Shown here piece after piece: positions 1-5,027 of a stretch of DNA of 5,219 nucleotides. Under the pieces are notes generated by a model. It saw only the letters and a program-made list of their open reading frames with translations. It was not told the DNA's origin and searched no databases. Source of the stretch: Methanomethylovorans sp. (lineage in GTDB: Archaea > Halobacteriota > Methanosarcinia > Methanosarcinales > Methanosarcinaceae); contig JAHFZE010000067.1 in NCBI GenBank assembly GCA_020854785.1, positions 1 through 5,219 on the forward strand, read 5' to 3'. The position numbers and the translations under genes are program-made. The first letter of the stretch is position 1. Every line of letters begins with the position of its first letter.

Positions 1-50
1 ATATTGATTACTCCTTCACGTCTTTTGGTTCCCTTTTCAAAGGATTCCAC
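1..50 (-). CDS. 5' end of a divergent gene, product unknown (cut by window edge)
   Basis: Reading leftwards, a GTG at 50-48 is preceded by GGGAGG (58-63 on the complement) with a 7-nt spacer. This is the same spacing seen at the confident starts in this window. The frame stays open to the left edge and reads MESFEKGTKRREGVIN. An upstream in-frame ATG at 68-66 has no ribosome site, so the GTG is preferred. The peptide is charged and too short to assign to any family. It diverges from rsmG, and a TATAAT box at 84-89 on the same strand is a plausible -10 element. That this is a gene at all rests on the ribosome site and the open frame over only 16 codons. Confidence 0.5.
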   Translation of the reverse strand, partial: MESFEKGTKRREGVIN

Positions 51-76
51 GATTTGGCCTCCCGTCATTTTGCTTA

Positions 77-105
77 TTGCGTTATTATACACTGGTACAT
101 ATAGA
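77..105 (+). promoter_or_regulatory. Weak candidate promoter for rsmG
   Basis: TTGCGT (77-82) and TATAGA (100-105) are separated by 17 bp. This would start transcription near 112, just before the ribosome site at 121. Three of six -35 bases and four of six -10 bases match the consensus. It overlaps the divergent TATAAT box. If real, it excludes the far-upstream TTG at 77 as the translation start. Confidence 0.22.
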
Positions 106-112
106 TATTATC
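84..112 (-). promoter_or_regulatory. Candidate promoter of the left-edge divergent gene
   Basis: The complement of 84-89 reads TATAAT, a perfect -10 hexamer, about 35 nt upstream of the proposed GTG start at 50. The position 17 bp further upstream (107-112) reads GATAAT on this strand, which is a poor -35 match, and there is no TGn extension. The -10 alone is good, but in an AT-rich spacer it could occur by chance. Confidence 0.35.
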
Positions 113-120
113 CCGTTAAT

Positions 121-126
121 GGGAGG
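121..126 (+). promoter_or_regulatory. Ribosome binding site that fixes the rsmG start
   Basis: GGGAGG is followed by a 7-nt T-run and then an in-frame TTG at 134. Neither the TTG at 77 nor the ATG at 119 has a Shine-Dalgarno sequence in front of it. The site lies in an imperfect palindrome (111-124) whose TCCC arm could pair with GGGA and mask it, although only 4 bp would form. Confidence 0.75.
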
Positions 127-133
127 TTTTTTT

Positions 134-826
134 TTGGAAACTGAAAATTTTAGAGAAACAGTCGAAGCAGAAGTCAGCGAAAATGAAGAAAAACTGAGGA
201 AATACGTTTCACTCCTTTCTGCGGCCAACGAGCTCGCCCGTCTGACAGGACCTTCCGATGAAGAGACTCTGTGGGGCGCACATGTTATGGATTGCGCATC
301 AGCGCTGCCATATCTTCCTTACGAAGGCAGGGTGATAGACGTCGGGACCGGCGGCGGGCTTCCCGGAATGGTATGGGCCATATGCCGTCCCAAACTTCAT
401 CTGACCCTTTTGGACAGCATAACGCGCAAATGCGCGCTGGTCGAAAAAATCGCTGTCGCAATGGGGCTTAAAAATGTGACCGTAGTCTGCAGAAGATCAG
501 AAGAATATGCCAAGGAGGAGCGTGAAAAATTCCACGTTGCTGCTGCAAGGGCTGTCTGCGCTTCAGGGATACTTGCGGAATACCTTGCTCCCTTTGTGAG
601 GATCAAAGGAAAGGCGATCGCCTTTAAGGGGCCGAAGGTGACCGAGGAACTGGAACTCGTCGGCAACAAGTGGAGTGCACTTGGTCTTTCATCGCCCCGG
701 CTGCACCCATACACCCTCGGTGAGATGAAAAGATTCTTTTTGATTTGGAACAAAATCTCCCAGACCCCAAAGGGCATCCCCCGAAGGACCGGGATGGCTG
801 AAAAATTCCCCTGGTATCAGAAATAA
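134..826 (+). CDS. rsmG: RsmG (GidB), 16S rRNA (guanine-527-N7)-methyltransferase
   Basis: Cytoplasmic SAM-dependent enzyme that methylates N7 of G527 (E. coli numbering) in the 530 loop of 16S rRNA. Loss of it is known to give low-level streptomycin resistance. Numbered from the TTG at 134 (230 aa, within the usual 200-240 range), the SAM-binding motif I VIDVGTGGGLPGM is at about 67-79. The acidic strand-2 end HLTLLDS is at about 90-96, AARAV at 137-141 and KGKAIAFKG at 158-166, all in the RsmG order. The N-terminal helical segment and the C-terminal KIP/WYQK-like basic tail are also typical. The frame extends upstream to a TTG at 77, but only the TTG at 134 has a ribosome site (GGGAGG, 7-nt spacer). 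The gene stands alone on this strand, and a strong terminator follows 23 nt after its stop. It is not next to gidA/mnmG or parAB within this window. Confidence 0.95.
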   Translation: METENFRETVEAEVSENEEKLRKYVSLLSAANELARLTGPSDEETLWGAHVMDCASALPYLPYEGRVIDVGTGGGLPGMVWAICRPKLHLTLLDSITRKCALVEKIAVAMGLKNVTVVCRRSEEYAKEEREKFHVAAARAVCASGILAEYLAPFVRIKGKAIAFKGPKVTEELELVGNKWSALGLSSPRLHPYTLGEMKRFFLIWNKISQTPKGIPRRTGMAEKFPWYQK

Positions 827-849
827 AATATTTTTTTAAAACAAAATTT

Positions 850-891
850 ACGGTCGGCAGGAAAAACTCATTCCTGCCGACCGTTTTTTTT
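850..891. terminator. Strong intrinsic terminator after rsmG
   Basis: A perfect 14-bp stem (850-863 pairs with 871-884) surrounds a 7-nt loop (864-870). A run of eight T (884-891) follows on the + strand. This is a textbook rho-independent terminator for rsmG. It lies between convergent genes. In the minus direction the stem is followed by AAATTTTG and further A/T tracts, so it may also stop transcripts arriving from the 221-aa gene, less efficiently because the U-run is interrupted. Confidence 0.93.
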
Positions 892-927
892 CTTTCCGTG
901 ATATCAGTTCTTAAGTAACAACCTAAA

Positions 928-1593
928 CTACCTTATTCCTGGCAGAAGCGGGAGTTTCATCTCGGGGGCGGGGCCGATCAGTTCCCTGGTCTCATCAAGC
1001 TCCAGGTCAAAGAGTGCCTGGGTTATCCTCATCTGAGTCAGATTGTCGGTCTCGTAGGAGATGGAAAACCTCCTGTAACCGAATTTTTCTGCAAAGAACG
1101 AGAGGTTCGAGCGCTCTATCCCCGAGATACTCTGGAAAGACCTCTGAAGTGATTTGAAAAACGCCCCCTCGTCAAAGAAGGGATCTTCGCTGACAAGCAC
1201 AAGGACCTTGCATTCGTCCACAAGAACATCAGAACTCCATATCCCGCACAGGGTGAGGCCGGCTCTCAGTCCCGGGTATTCCTTTATAAGCGGGATCATT
1301 GATGTCTCTATTTTTTCTGAGTATGTAAAGACCATGGTAAAACCAAACTCGATACCCTTGTTGCGTATCGGGTCAATTATGTTTTGCCTTACCATAGTTC
1401 CTACGTTGCCGCTTTTAAAACTCCTCAGATAGAGAAACTCACTCTGCATTTCAAAAGCTAGCCCTGCCACGTTCCCAAGGAGCGGGCTGAGCATGTTGTT
1501 TACAGTCACGGGACTGTAATCTTTCCCGTAGGGTATCCACGGCACAATGTCAAGTTCAATATTCTGATCCCAGTATGGCAGGATAGATGTCAT
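928..1593 (-). CDS. Conserved-looking hypothetical protein, 221 aa, family not recognised
   Basis: The ATG at 1593 has GGGAGG (1601-1606 on the complement) with a 7-nt spacer, so the start is well supported. I do not recognise the family. The protein has no signal peptide and no convincing membrane helix, and it looks cytoplasmic. It alternates hydrophobic strand-like stretches (FGFTMVFTY about 83-91, KVLVLVSED about 129-137) with charged helix-like ones, which suggests a mixed alpha/beta fold. Two cysteines (116 and 128) are 12 residues apart in GLTLCGIWSSDVLVDECK. The C-terminus is proline-rich (GPAPEMKLPLLPGIR). It lies 52 nt downstream of the M20 amidohydrolase on the same strand, with no terminator between them, so read-through is likely. 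It may also have its own extended -10 promoter. Frame integrity, a good ribosome site and gene-like composition argue for a real gene; the function is unknown. Confidence 0.85.
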   Translation of the reverse strand: MTSILPYWDQNIELDIVPWIPYGKDYSPVTVNNMLSPLLGNVAGLAFEMQSEFLYLRSFKSGNVGTMVRQNIIDPIRNKGIEFGFTMVFTYSEKIETSMIPLIKEYPGLRAGLTLCGIWSSDVLVDECKVLVLVSEDPFFDEGAFFKSLQRSFQSISGIERSNLSFFAEKFGYRRFSISYETDNLTQMRITQALFDLELDETRELIGPAPEMKLPLLPGIR

Positions 1594-1621
1594 GCCGTCG
1601 CCTCCCTTTTTTCTTTTCGTG

Positions 1622-1630
1622 AGTATAACA
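1622..1630 (-). promoter_or_regulatory. Candidate extended -10 promoter for the 221-aa gene
   Basis: The complement reads TGTTATACT, that is a TGn extension followed by TATACT (1622-1627), 29 nt upstream of the ATG at 1593. No good -35 hexamer lies at 16-18 bp; GATGAA is found there, inside the end of the M20 gene. An extended -10 can work without a -35, so an internal promoter is possible beside read-through from the M20 gene. Confidence 0.35.
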
Positions 1631-1645
1631 TTTTGTCTCTTTTTT

Positions 1646-2833
1646 TCATCCGTTCTTCTTACGTAAAAATTCCTTTCTTACATCTTTTCGCACATTCTCG
1701 TCCAGCAAGATCTTTAAAGCAGTGTAGGCGATAACCTTTGCTCCTGCTGCAAGCCTTTCGTGCCCCAGTTCTGACCTGGTAGCCGCTTCAAACTCTGCAG
1801 TGTGCAGCGGGACCTGCGTGTCAACAATTGAAAGAAGCGGCTGGATCGCAGGGCAGCGCCAGCTTATGTCTCCCATGTCAGAAGCGCCTCCGGGGGATTC
1901 TTTTTCGGAAGTCTGAAGACCGACACTGTCAAAGCCTGACTGTACTATACTCTCAAGTGAGGAAAGTTCCAGCGAATTGTCAAAACTTGTAAAATTCTTC
2001 TCGAAGACCATATCTGTTTCTGTTGCAGCTGATGCACCTGCTGCACATTTTTTTACCCTTTCGGTTATCTTTTCAAGATCCCTTTTGTCGGGGGCCCTGA
2101 GCTCCAGAAGTATGGCTGCCTTCTCGGGGACTGTGTTTACAGCCGTTCCGCATTCTTTTAAAATGCCGTGCATCCTGATCTCGGGTCTTACATGCTGCCT
2201 CATCATGTCAAGCGCATCAAAGAACAGCCTGGCGCCGTTGAATGCATTTCTTCCGTCCCAAGGCGCTGCAGCAGCGTGGGATGCGACTCCTGTAAATGTA
2301 ATATTCCACCCCTGGAGCGCAGGTGTCGTCATAGAGACGAGGTTCTTCTGCGATGTGCAATGTATCATTATTGCAAGGTCTATATCGTCCATAACTCCCA
2401 TGTCGGCCATCCGGCATTTTGCTCCCCAGGTTTCCTCTGCAGGTGTGCCAATTACAAGAAGCTCACCCTTTATTTCATCCATTACTTTCAAAAGAGCCGT
2501 TCCTGAAAGCACAGACATGGTTCCACTAAGGTTATGTCCGCAACCGTGACCCACAACAGGCAGTGCGTCTGTCTCGACCAGGATCGCAACTCGGGGTTTT
2601 CCTGATCCTTTTTTTGCAATAAATGCCGTATCCATTCCGCAATAGGGCATTTCAACATCGAATCCATCTTTTTTGAGCCAACCGGAGAATATGCCGGCAG
2701 TTCTGAACTCTTCTCCGCTGAGTTCAGGGTGTGCTGCAATGTCATCGCTTACAGAAAAAGCATATTCCTTTTGTTCATCAATGGAGCTGTAAACTTTGGC
2801 AAGAAGTTCATTAAAAACATTGTCATTTAACAT
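1646..2833 (-). CDS. M20 family metallo-amidohydrolase (AbgB/PM20D2-like)
   Basis: Zinc-type hydrolase that would cleave the amide bond of an N-acyl or N-aryl amino acid or a dipeptide; the exact substrate cannot be read from sequence. Numbered from the ATG at 2833 (395 aa, normal for M20D), HPELS is at 35-39 and the metal-binding HGCGHN is at 96-101. The PAEE pair of the catalytic base is at 131-134, a further ligand His in IMIH at 158, and SHAAAAPW of the lid/dimerisation domain at 185-192. SDMGDISW lies near 318-325 and the C-terminal ligand His in PLHTAEFE is at 344. HGCGHN with SDMGDxSW points to the p-aminobenzoyl-glutamate hydrolase / PM20D2 branch rather than to DapE or carboxypeptidase G2. 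The frame extends 20 codons further to an ATG at 2893, but that start has no ribosome site and the extension overlaps a good promoter. The ATG at 2833 has AGGGGG with an 8-nt spacer. A catabolic or dipeptide-salvage role is inferred. Confidence 0.92.
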   Translation of the reverse strand: MLNDNVFNELLAKVYSSIDEQKEYAFSVSDDIAAHPELSGEEFRTAGIFSGWLKKDGFDVEMPYCGMDTAFIAKKGSGKPRVAILVETDALPVVGHGCGHNLSGTMSVLSGTALLKVMDEIKGELLVIGTPAEETWGAKCRMADMGVMDDIDLAIMIHCTSQKNLVSMTTPALQGWNITFTGVASHAAAAPWDGRNAFNGARLFFDALDMMRQHVRPEIRMHGILKECGTAVNTVPEKAAILLELRAPDKRDLEKITERVKKCAAGASAATETDMVFEKNFTSFDNSLELSSLESIVQSGFDSVGLQTSEKESPGGASDMGDISWRCPAIQPLLSIVDTQVPLHTAEFEAATRSELGHERLAAGAKVIAYTALKILLDENVRKDVRKEFLRKKNG

Positions 2834-2841
2834 CTGATATA

Positions 2842-2847
2842 CCCCCT
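2842..2847 (-). promoter_or_regulatory. Ribosome binding site that fixes the M20 start
   Basis: The complement reads AGGGGG, one mismatch from AGGAGG, followed by 8 nt and the ATG at 2833. The alternative ATG at 2893 is preceded by a pyrimidine-rich stretch with no purine-rich ribosome site. Confidence 0.6.
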
Positions 2848-2862
2848 GTCGTGGCTTAACAG

Positions 2863-2890
2863 ATTTTACCACCATTAAGGAAAGCATCAA
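2863..2890 (-). promoter_or_regulatory. Promoter of the M20 amidohydrolase gene
   Basis: On the minus strand TTGATG (2885-2890) and TAAAAT (2863-2868) are separated by 16 bp. A TGG directly before the -10 makes a TGn extension. Transcription would begin near 2856, leaving a leader of about 23 nt that holds the AGGGGG site. The match is four of six at -35 and five of six at -10. Confidence 0.55.
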
Positions 2891-2942
2891 CATCTGTGAA
2901 AGAGAATAAAAGCTTGGGTATGTACAAAGATCCGGAACCGGG

Positions 2943-3761
2943 CTATCTTATGCTGTCCCAGTTGATAAACAGTTCTTCTAACTTCATATCGCTCCTGATC
3001 CCAAATCTTGTAAGGGCAAAATCATAACGGACGGGGTCTTCCGGGCAAACGCGTTTGAATGCTTCCGTGATCTCTATCGCTGAACGTCCATCGGCGTTTT
3101 TTCTGCTGCAAAGCCCCAGTTTCGTGCAAATGTTGAACATATGCGTATCAAGGGGTATCAGCAACGCTCCAGGGTCAATTTTGTTCCATCCTCCCGGATC
3201 GACATCGTCGGCTCGGACCATCCATCTCAGATAGAGGGCAAGTCTCTTACAGGCACTGCCCTTTGAAGGGTCCGGCATCAGAAAAGTGGCGCCCCTGCCT
3301 CCGCAATCCAGGAAGCTCTTAGTAAAGCCCTGCATTGCCTGCCAGGTCTCGCCTTTGTAATGAGAAAGAAAAAGGTTTTCGACAGAACCATGGGTATTCA
3401 GTACCTTGCCTATACAACATAGAAAGTCGACCATGTCTGAAGAGTCGGTAAAACGATGGACAAAGCCTTCCAGCTTCTCTTCCAGTTCCTTCCTCTCCGT
3501 GTTTTTAAGGAATTCAGCAGGTGACTCACCCAGGCATTCAAGCACACTGCTTACGCTTTTGAGTATCTGTGCGACCCTCCCGTAAGCAAGGGAAGAGGCG
3601 ATCAATCCGACAACTTCCCTGTCGCGGCTCATTTTGTAATCGTACAAAAACTGAAGCGGGTCCGGTGAAACATAGACCCGCTTATTATAATCGGCGTATA
3701 TCTTTTCAAATATTGAACGGCTGTTGGCAAGAGCCATTTCGCCATCAAGTATGCTGTGCAT
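2943..3761 (-). CDS. DUF2400 / TIGR02757 family protein
   Basis: The 272-aa protein matches the conserved, uncharacterised TIGR02757 (DUF2400) family over its full length. DREVVGLIASSLAYGRV is at 47-63, PSKGSACKRLALYLRWMVR at 165-183, DDVDPGGW at 185-192, IPLDTHM at 202-208 and CPEDPVRYDFALTRFGI at 239-255. The PLDTHM...LGL stretch resembles the [V/L]DTHV...LG element of helix-hairpin-helix DNA glycosylases (Nth/MutY type). A nucleic-acid role is therefore a reasonable guess, but no biochemical function is established as far as I know. The ATG at 3761 lies 4 nt after the stop of the flavin reductase gene, with no ribosome site of its own, so translation is probably coupled. A second ATG at 3737 (MALANSRS) is an alternative start. 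No clear terminator follows before the M20 promoter region. Confidence 0.9.
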   Translation of the reverse strand: MHSILDGEMALANSRSIFEKIYADYNKRVYVSPDPLQFLYDYKMSRDREVVGLIASSLAYGRVAQILKSVSSVLECLGESPAEFLKNTERKELEEKLEGFVHRFTDSSDMVDFLCCIGKVLNTHGSVENLFLSHYKGETWQAMQGFTKSFLDCGGRGATFLMPDPSKGSACKRLALYLRWMVRADDVDPGGWNKIDPGALLIPLDTHMFNICTKLGLCSRKNADGRSAIEITEAFKRVCPEDPVRYDFALTRFGIRSDMKLEELFINWDSIR

Positions 3762-3765
3762 ATTT

Positions 3766-4293
3766 TTATTTGATGGTGTTGAATCCGAACGTAGGAGCTG
3801 TTTTGGGGGATTTCCCCTTTTTGATCAGGTGGTAGTCAGCATATGTCAGAGGGGTAGCCTCTTTGATAAACTTGGATCCCACCACGCTGCCAACAAAAAG
3901 CACATGGGTGTCAAGCTCAAGAGTACGGACAACTTTTGCCTCAAGTGTAGAGACAGACCAGTCCGTGACCATTGGAGCTCCGGTCATTCCTTTAAGGAAA
4001 TTGACGTTCTCAAATTTGTCTATGTCACGTCCTGATTTAAAACCAAACTGTCCAAGGAATGTCATAGGAACATCCTGCTCAAGGATAGAAACAGCAAAGA
4101 AACCGCTCTTCTGGATCATCTCTGTCGTAAGGTTGGCTTTGTTAAGGCATGTCGTGACACATACAGGGTCACCTGTGATCTGCATCACCGCGTTTGCGAT
4201 CTGTCCATTGAGCTTGCCATCTGCTTCAGTACTTACAATATACATACCATAAGTTATGCTGAACAGCGCTTTCATGTCTAGCTGATTTTCCAT
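3766..4293 (-). CDS. Flavin reductase domain protein, Hrb-type (NAD(P)H:FMN oxidoreductase), without rubredoxin domain
   Basis: A 175-aa FMN-binding split-barrel protein. The motifs YGMYIVS (15-21), NGQIANAVMQIT (29-40), FGFKSGRDIDKF (83-94), THVLFVGSVV (129-138) and LTYADYH...GKSPKTAPT (149-168) are those of the flavin reductase part of high-molecular-weight rubredoxin (Hrb) and related anaerobe proteins. There, NAD(P)H electrons pass through FMN to rubredoxin, feeding flavodiiron proteins that remove O2 or NO. In fused Hrb the PKTAPT segment leads into a CxxCG...CPxCG rubredoxin domain. Here the protein stops seven residues later and no such cysteines follow, so it is a stand-alone reductase. 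The ATG at 4293 has GGGAGG with a 7-nt spacer. It sits between ferritin (78-nt gap) and the DUF2400 gene (4-nt gap). Use in oxygen defence or in reductive iron release from ferritin is inferred from context. Confidence 0.9.
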   Translation of the reverse strand: MENQLDMKALFSITYGMYIVSTEADGKLNGQIANAVMQITGDPVCVTTCLNKANLTTEMIQKSGFFAVSILEQDVPMTFLGQFGFKSGRDIDKFENVNFLKGMTGAPMVTDWSVSTLEAKVVRTLELDTHVLFVGSVVGSKFIKEATPLTYADYHLIKKGKSPKTAPTFGFNTIK

Positions 4294-4316
4294 GGTCCAT
4301 CCTCCCGGGGCTGTAA

Positions 4317-4367
4317 AATTTGCAACTTTATATATTGTAGCTTATTAACCGGTCCTTATTGCAAATT
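4317..4367. repeat. 9-bp inverted repeat flanking the ferritin-flavin reductase gap
   Basis: AATTTGCAA (4317-4325) and its exact reverse complement TTGCAAATT (4359-4367) are separated by 33 bp. Each arm contains the self-palindrome TTGCAA. The enclosed segment holds a TACAAT box (4334-4339, minus strand) with TTGCAA 19 bp upstream, a weak promoter candidate for the flavin reductase. It could be a two-site operator. With a 33-nt loop and no U-run it is not a convincing terminator for ferritin. Confidence 0.5.
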
Positions 4368-4371
4368 ATCT

Positions 4372-4860
4372 TTATCTGCTTCCAAGGTCCCTGTCGAGCA
4401 TGTGACAGGCCATCGGTGAATTCCCGGAATTTTTGAGTCTGGCAACTATCTCAGTGGCGTGCTCTTCTTCTTCGACCTGTTCGTCAACGAACCAGTTGAG
4501 CATGCTTCTTGTGGCGTGGTCTTTTTCTTTCTCAGAAAGTTCAACCATTGCATCGATCAGAGAAGTAACTTTTTCTTCGTGTGCGAGTACCTCTGTAAAT
4601 ACATCTTCTGCATCTTTCCATTCTTTTTTAGGAGCAGCGATAGGACCGAGGACTACACGTCCTCCGCGAGAGACAAGGTATTTGTAGAACTTCATTCCAT
4701 GCTCCCACTCTTCTTCAGCCTGTTTCTCCATCCAATGGGCGCATCCTGGAAGATCTGCATCTTCAAACCAAGCAGCCATGGAAAGATAAAGATATGAGGA
4801 TTCAAACTCAGCCTGTATCTGGGAATTAATGCTTTTTTCCATCTTTTTTCCTATTTTCAT
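4372..4860 (-). CDS. ftnA: Bacterial non-haem ferritin (FtnA type)
   Basis: Iron-storage protein expected to form a 24-subunit cage that oxidises Fe(II) at a di-iron centre and stores Fe(III) mineral in the cytoplasm. The 162-aa length is normal. All ferroxidase ligands of E. coli FtnA have counterparts one position later: E18, E51 and H54 (in EEEWEH), E95 (HEEK), Q128 and E131 (EQVEEEE). These are spread over the four-helix bundle, so the centre appears intact, including the third-iron-site Glu/Gln. It is ferritin rather than bacterioferritin because the overall alignment is to FtnA and the C-terminal LDRDLGSR replaces FIDKELS. GGAGGTG (4869-4875, complement) lies 8 nt before the ATG at 4860; an internal ATG seven codons in has no such site. 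The gene has its own clear promoter and lies upstream of the flavin reductase gene with no obvious terminator between. Confidence 0.96.
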   Translation of the reverse strand: MKIGKKMEKSINSQIQAEFESSYLYLSMAAWFEDADLPGCAHWMEKQAEEEWEHGMKFYKYLVSRGGRVVLGPIAAPKKEWKDAEDVFTEVLAHEEKVTSLIDAMVELSEKEKDHATRSMLNWFVDEQVEEEEHATEIVARLKNSGNSPMACHMLDRDLGSR

Positions 4861-4895
4861 AAGTAAAGCACCTCCGTGTTAAATTTAAGTTAATC

Positions 4896-4908
4896 TGTAA
4901 CAATTACA
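4896..4908. promoter_or_regulatory. Perfect dyad at the ferritin transcription start (operator candidate)
   Basis: TGTAA-CAA-TTACA is a perfect 5-3-5 inverted repeat placed one base downstream of the ferritin -10 box, over the expected start of transcription. A repressor bound here would block initiation. The sequence is not a clear Fur, PerR, FNR or Rex box, so the regulator is unknown. Confidence 0.45.
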
Positions 4909-4909
4909 A

Positions 4910-4937
4910 ACTATATCCCCTAGCCGAAATGTGTCAA
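4910..4937 (-). promoter_or_regulatory. Ferritin gene promoter (sigma-70 type)
   Basis: On the minus strand a perfect -35 TTGACA (4932-4937) and TATAGT (4910-4915) are separated by 16 bp. Transcription would start near 4903, giving a leader of about 43 nt that includes the GGAGGTG ribosome site. This is the best promoter match in the window. Confidence 0.8.
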
Positions 4938-4950
4938 GGTAGGAATACCT
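4937..4950. promoter_or_regulatory. Dyad just upstream of the ferritin -35 box
   Basis: AGGTA-GGAA-TACCT is a perfect 5-4-5 inverted repeat touching the ferritin -35 hexamer, in the spacer between ferritin and the divergent acetyltransferase gene. The position suits an activator site or an operator for either gene. It is short and could be chance. Confidence 0.3.
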
Positions 4951-5013
4951 ATCATAAATCAGCCTCTCTGGGGTAAAATATAACCTGTACATAAAAAACG
5001 CAATAATAGGCAC

Positions 5014-5020
5014 GGAGGTG
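5014..5020 (+). promoter_or_regulatory. Ribosome binding site of the acetyltransferase gene
   Basis: GGAGGTG is followed by 7 nt and a TTG at 5028. There is no in-frame ATG or GTG at a suitable distance, so this site decides the TTG start. No convincing promoter is visible for this gene in the 4951-5013 spacer; TAAAAT (4974-4979) and TATAAC (4979-4984) lack a -35 partner. Confidence 0.8.
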
Positions 5021-5027
5021 CTCCATT

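Noticed and set aside
77..133. N-terminal extension of RsmG from the TTG at 77 or the ATG at 119
   Set aside because: Neither codon has a Shine-Dalgarno sequence, the extension does not look like RsmG, and it would cover the likely promoter. The TTG at 134 has GGGAGG at 7 nt.
1977..2549. A 190-codon open frame on the + strand opposite the M20 gene
   Set aside because: It lies entirely inside the well-supported M20 coding region, has no family resemblance and reads as low-quality Ser/Ala-rich antisense sequence, so it is a shadow frame.
2894..2942. Possible terminator after the DUF2400 gene
   Set aside because: CCGGTTCCGG would need a 2-nt loop, and the following pyrimidine tract is mixed C/T, so there is no credible intrinsic terminator.
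3863..4252. A 129-codon open frame on the + strand opposite the flavin reductase
   Set aside because: It is antisense to conserved flavin reductase motifs and has no ribosome site or recognisable domain.
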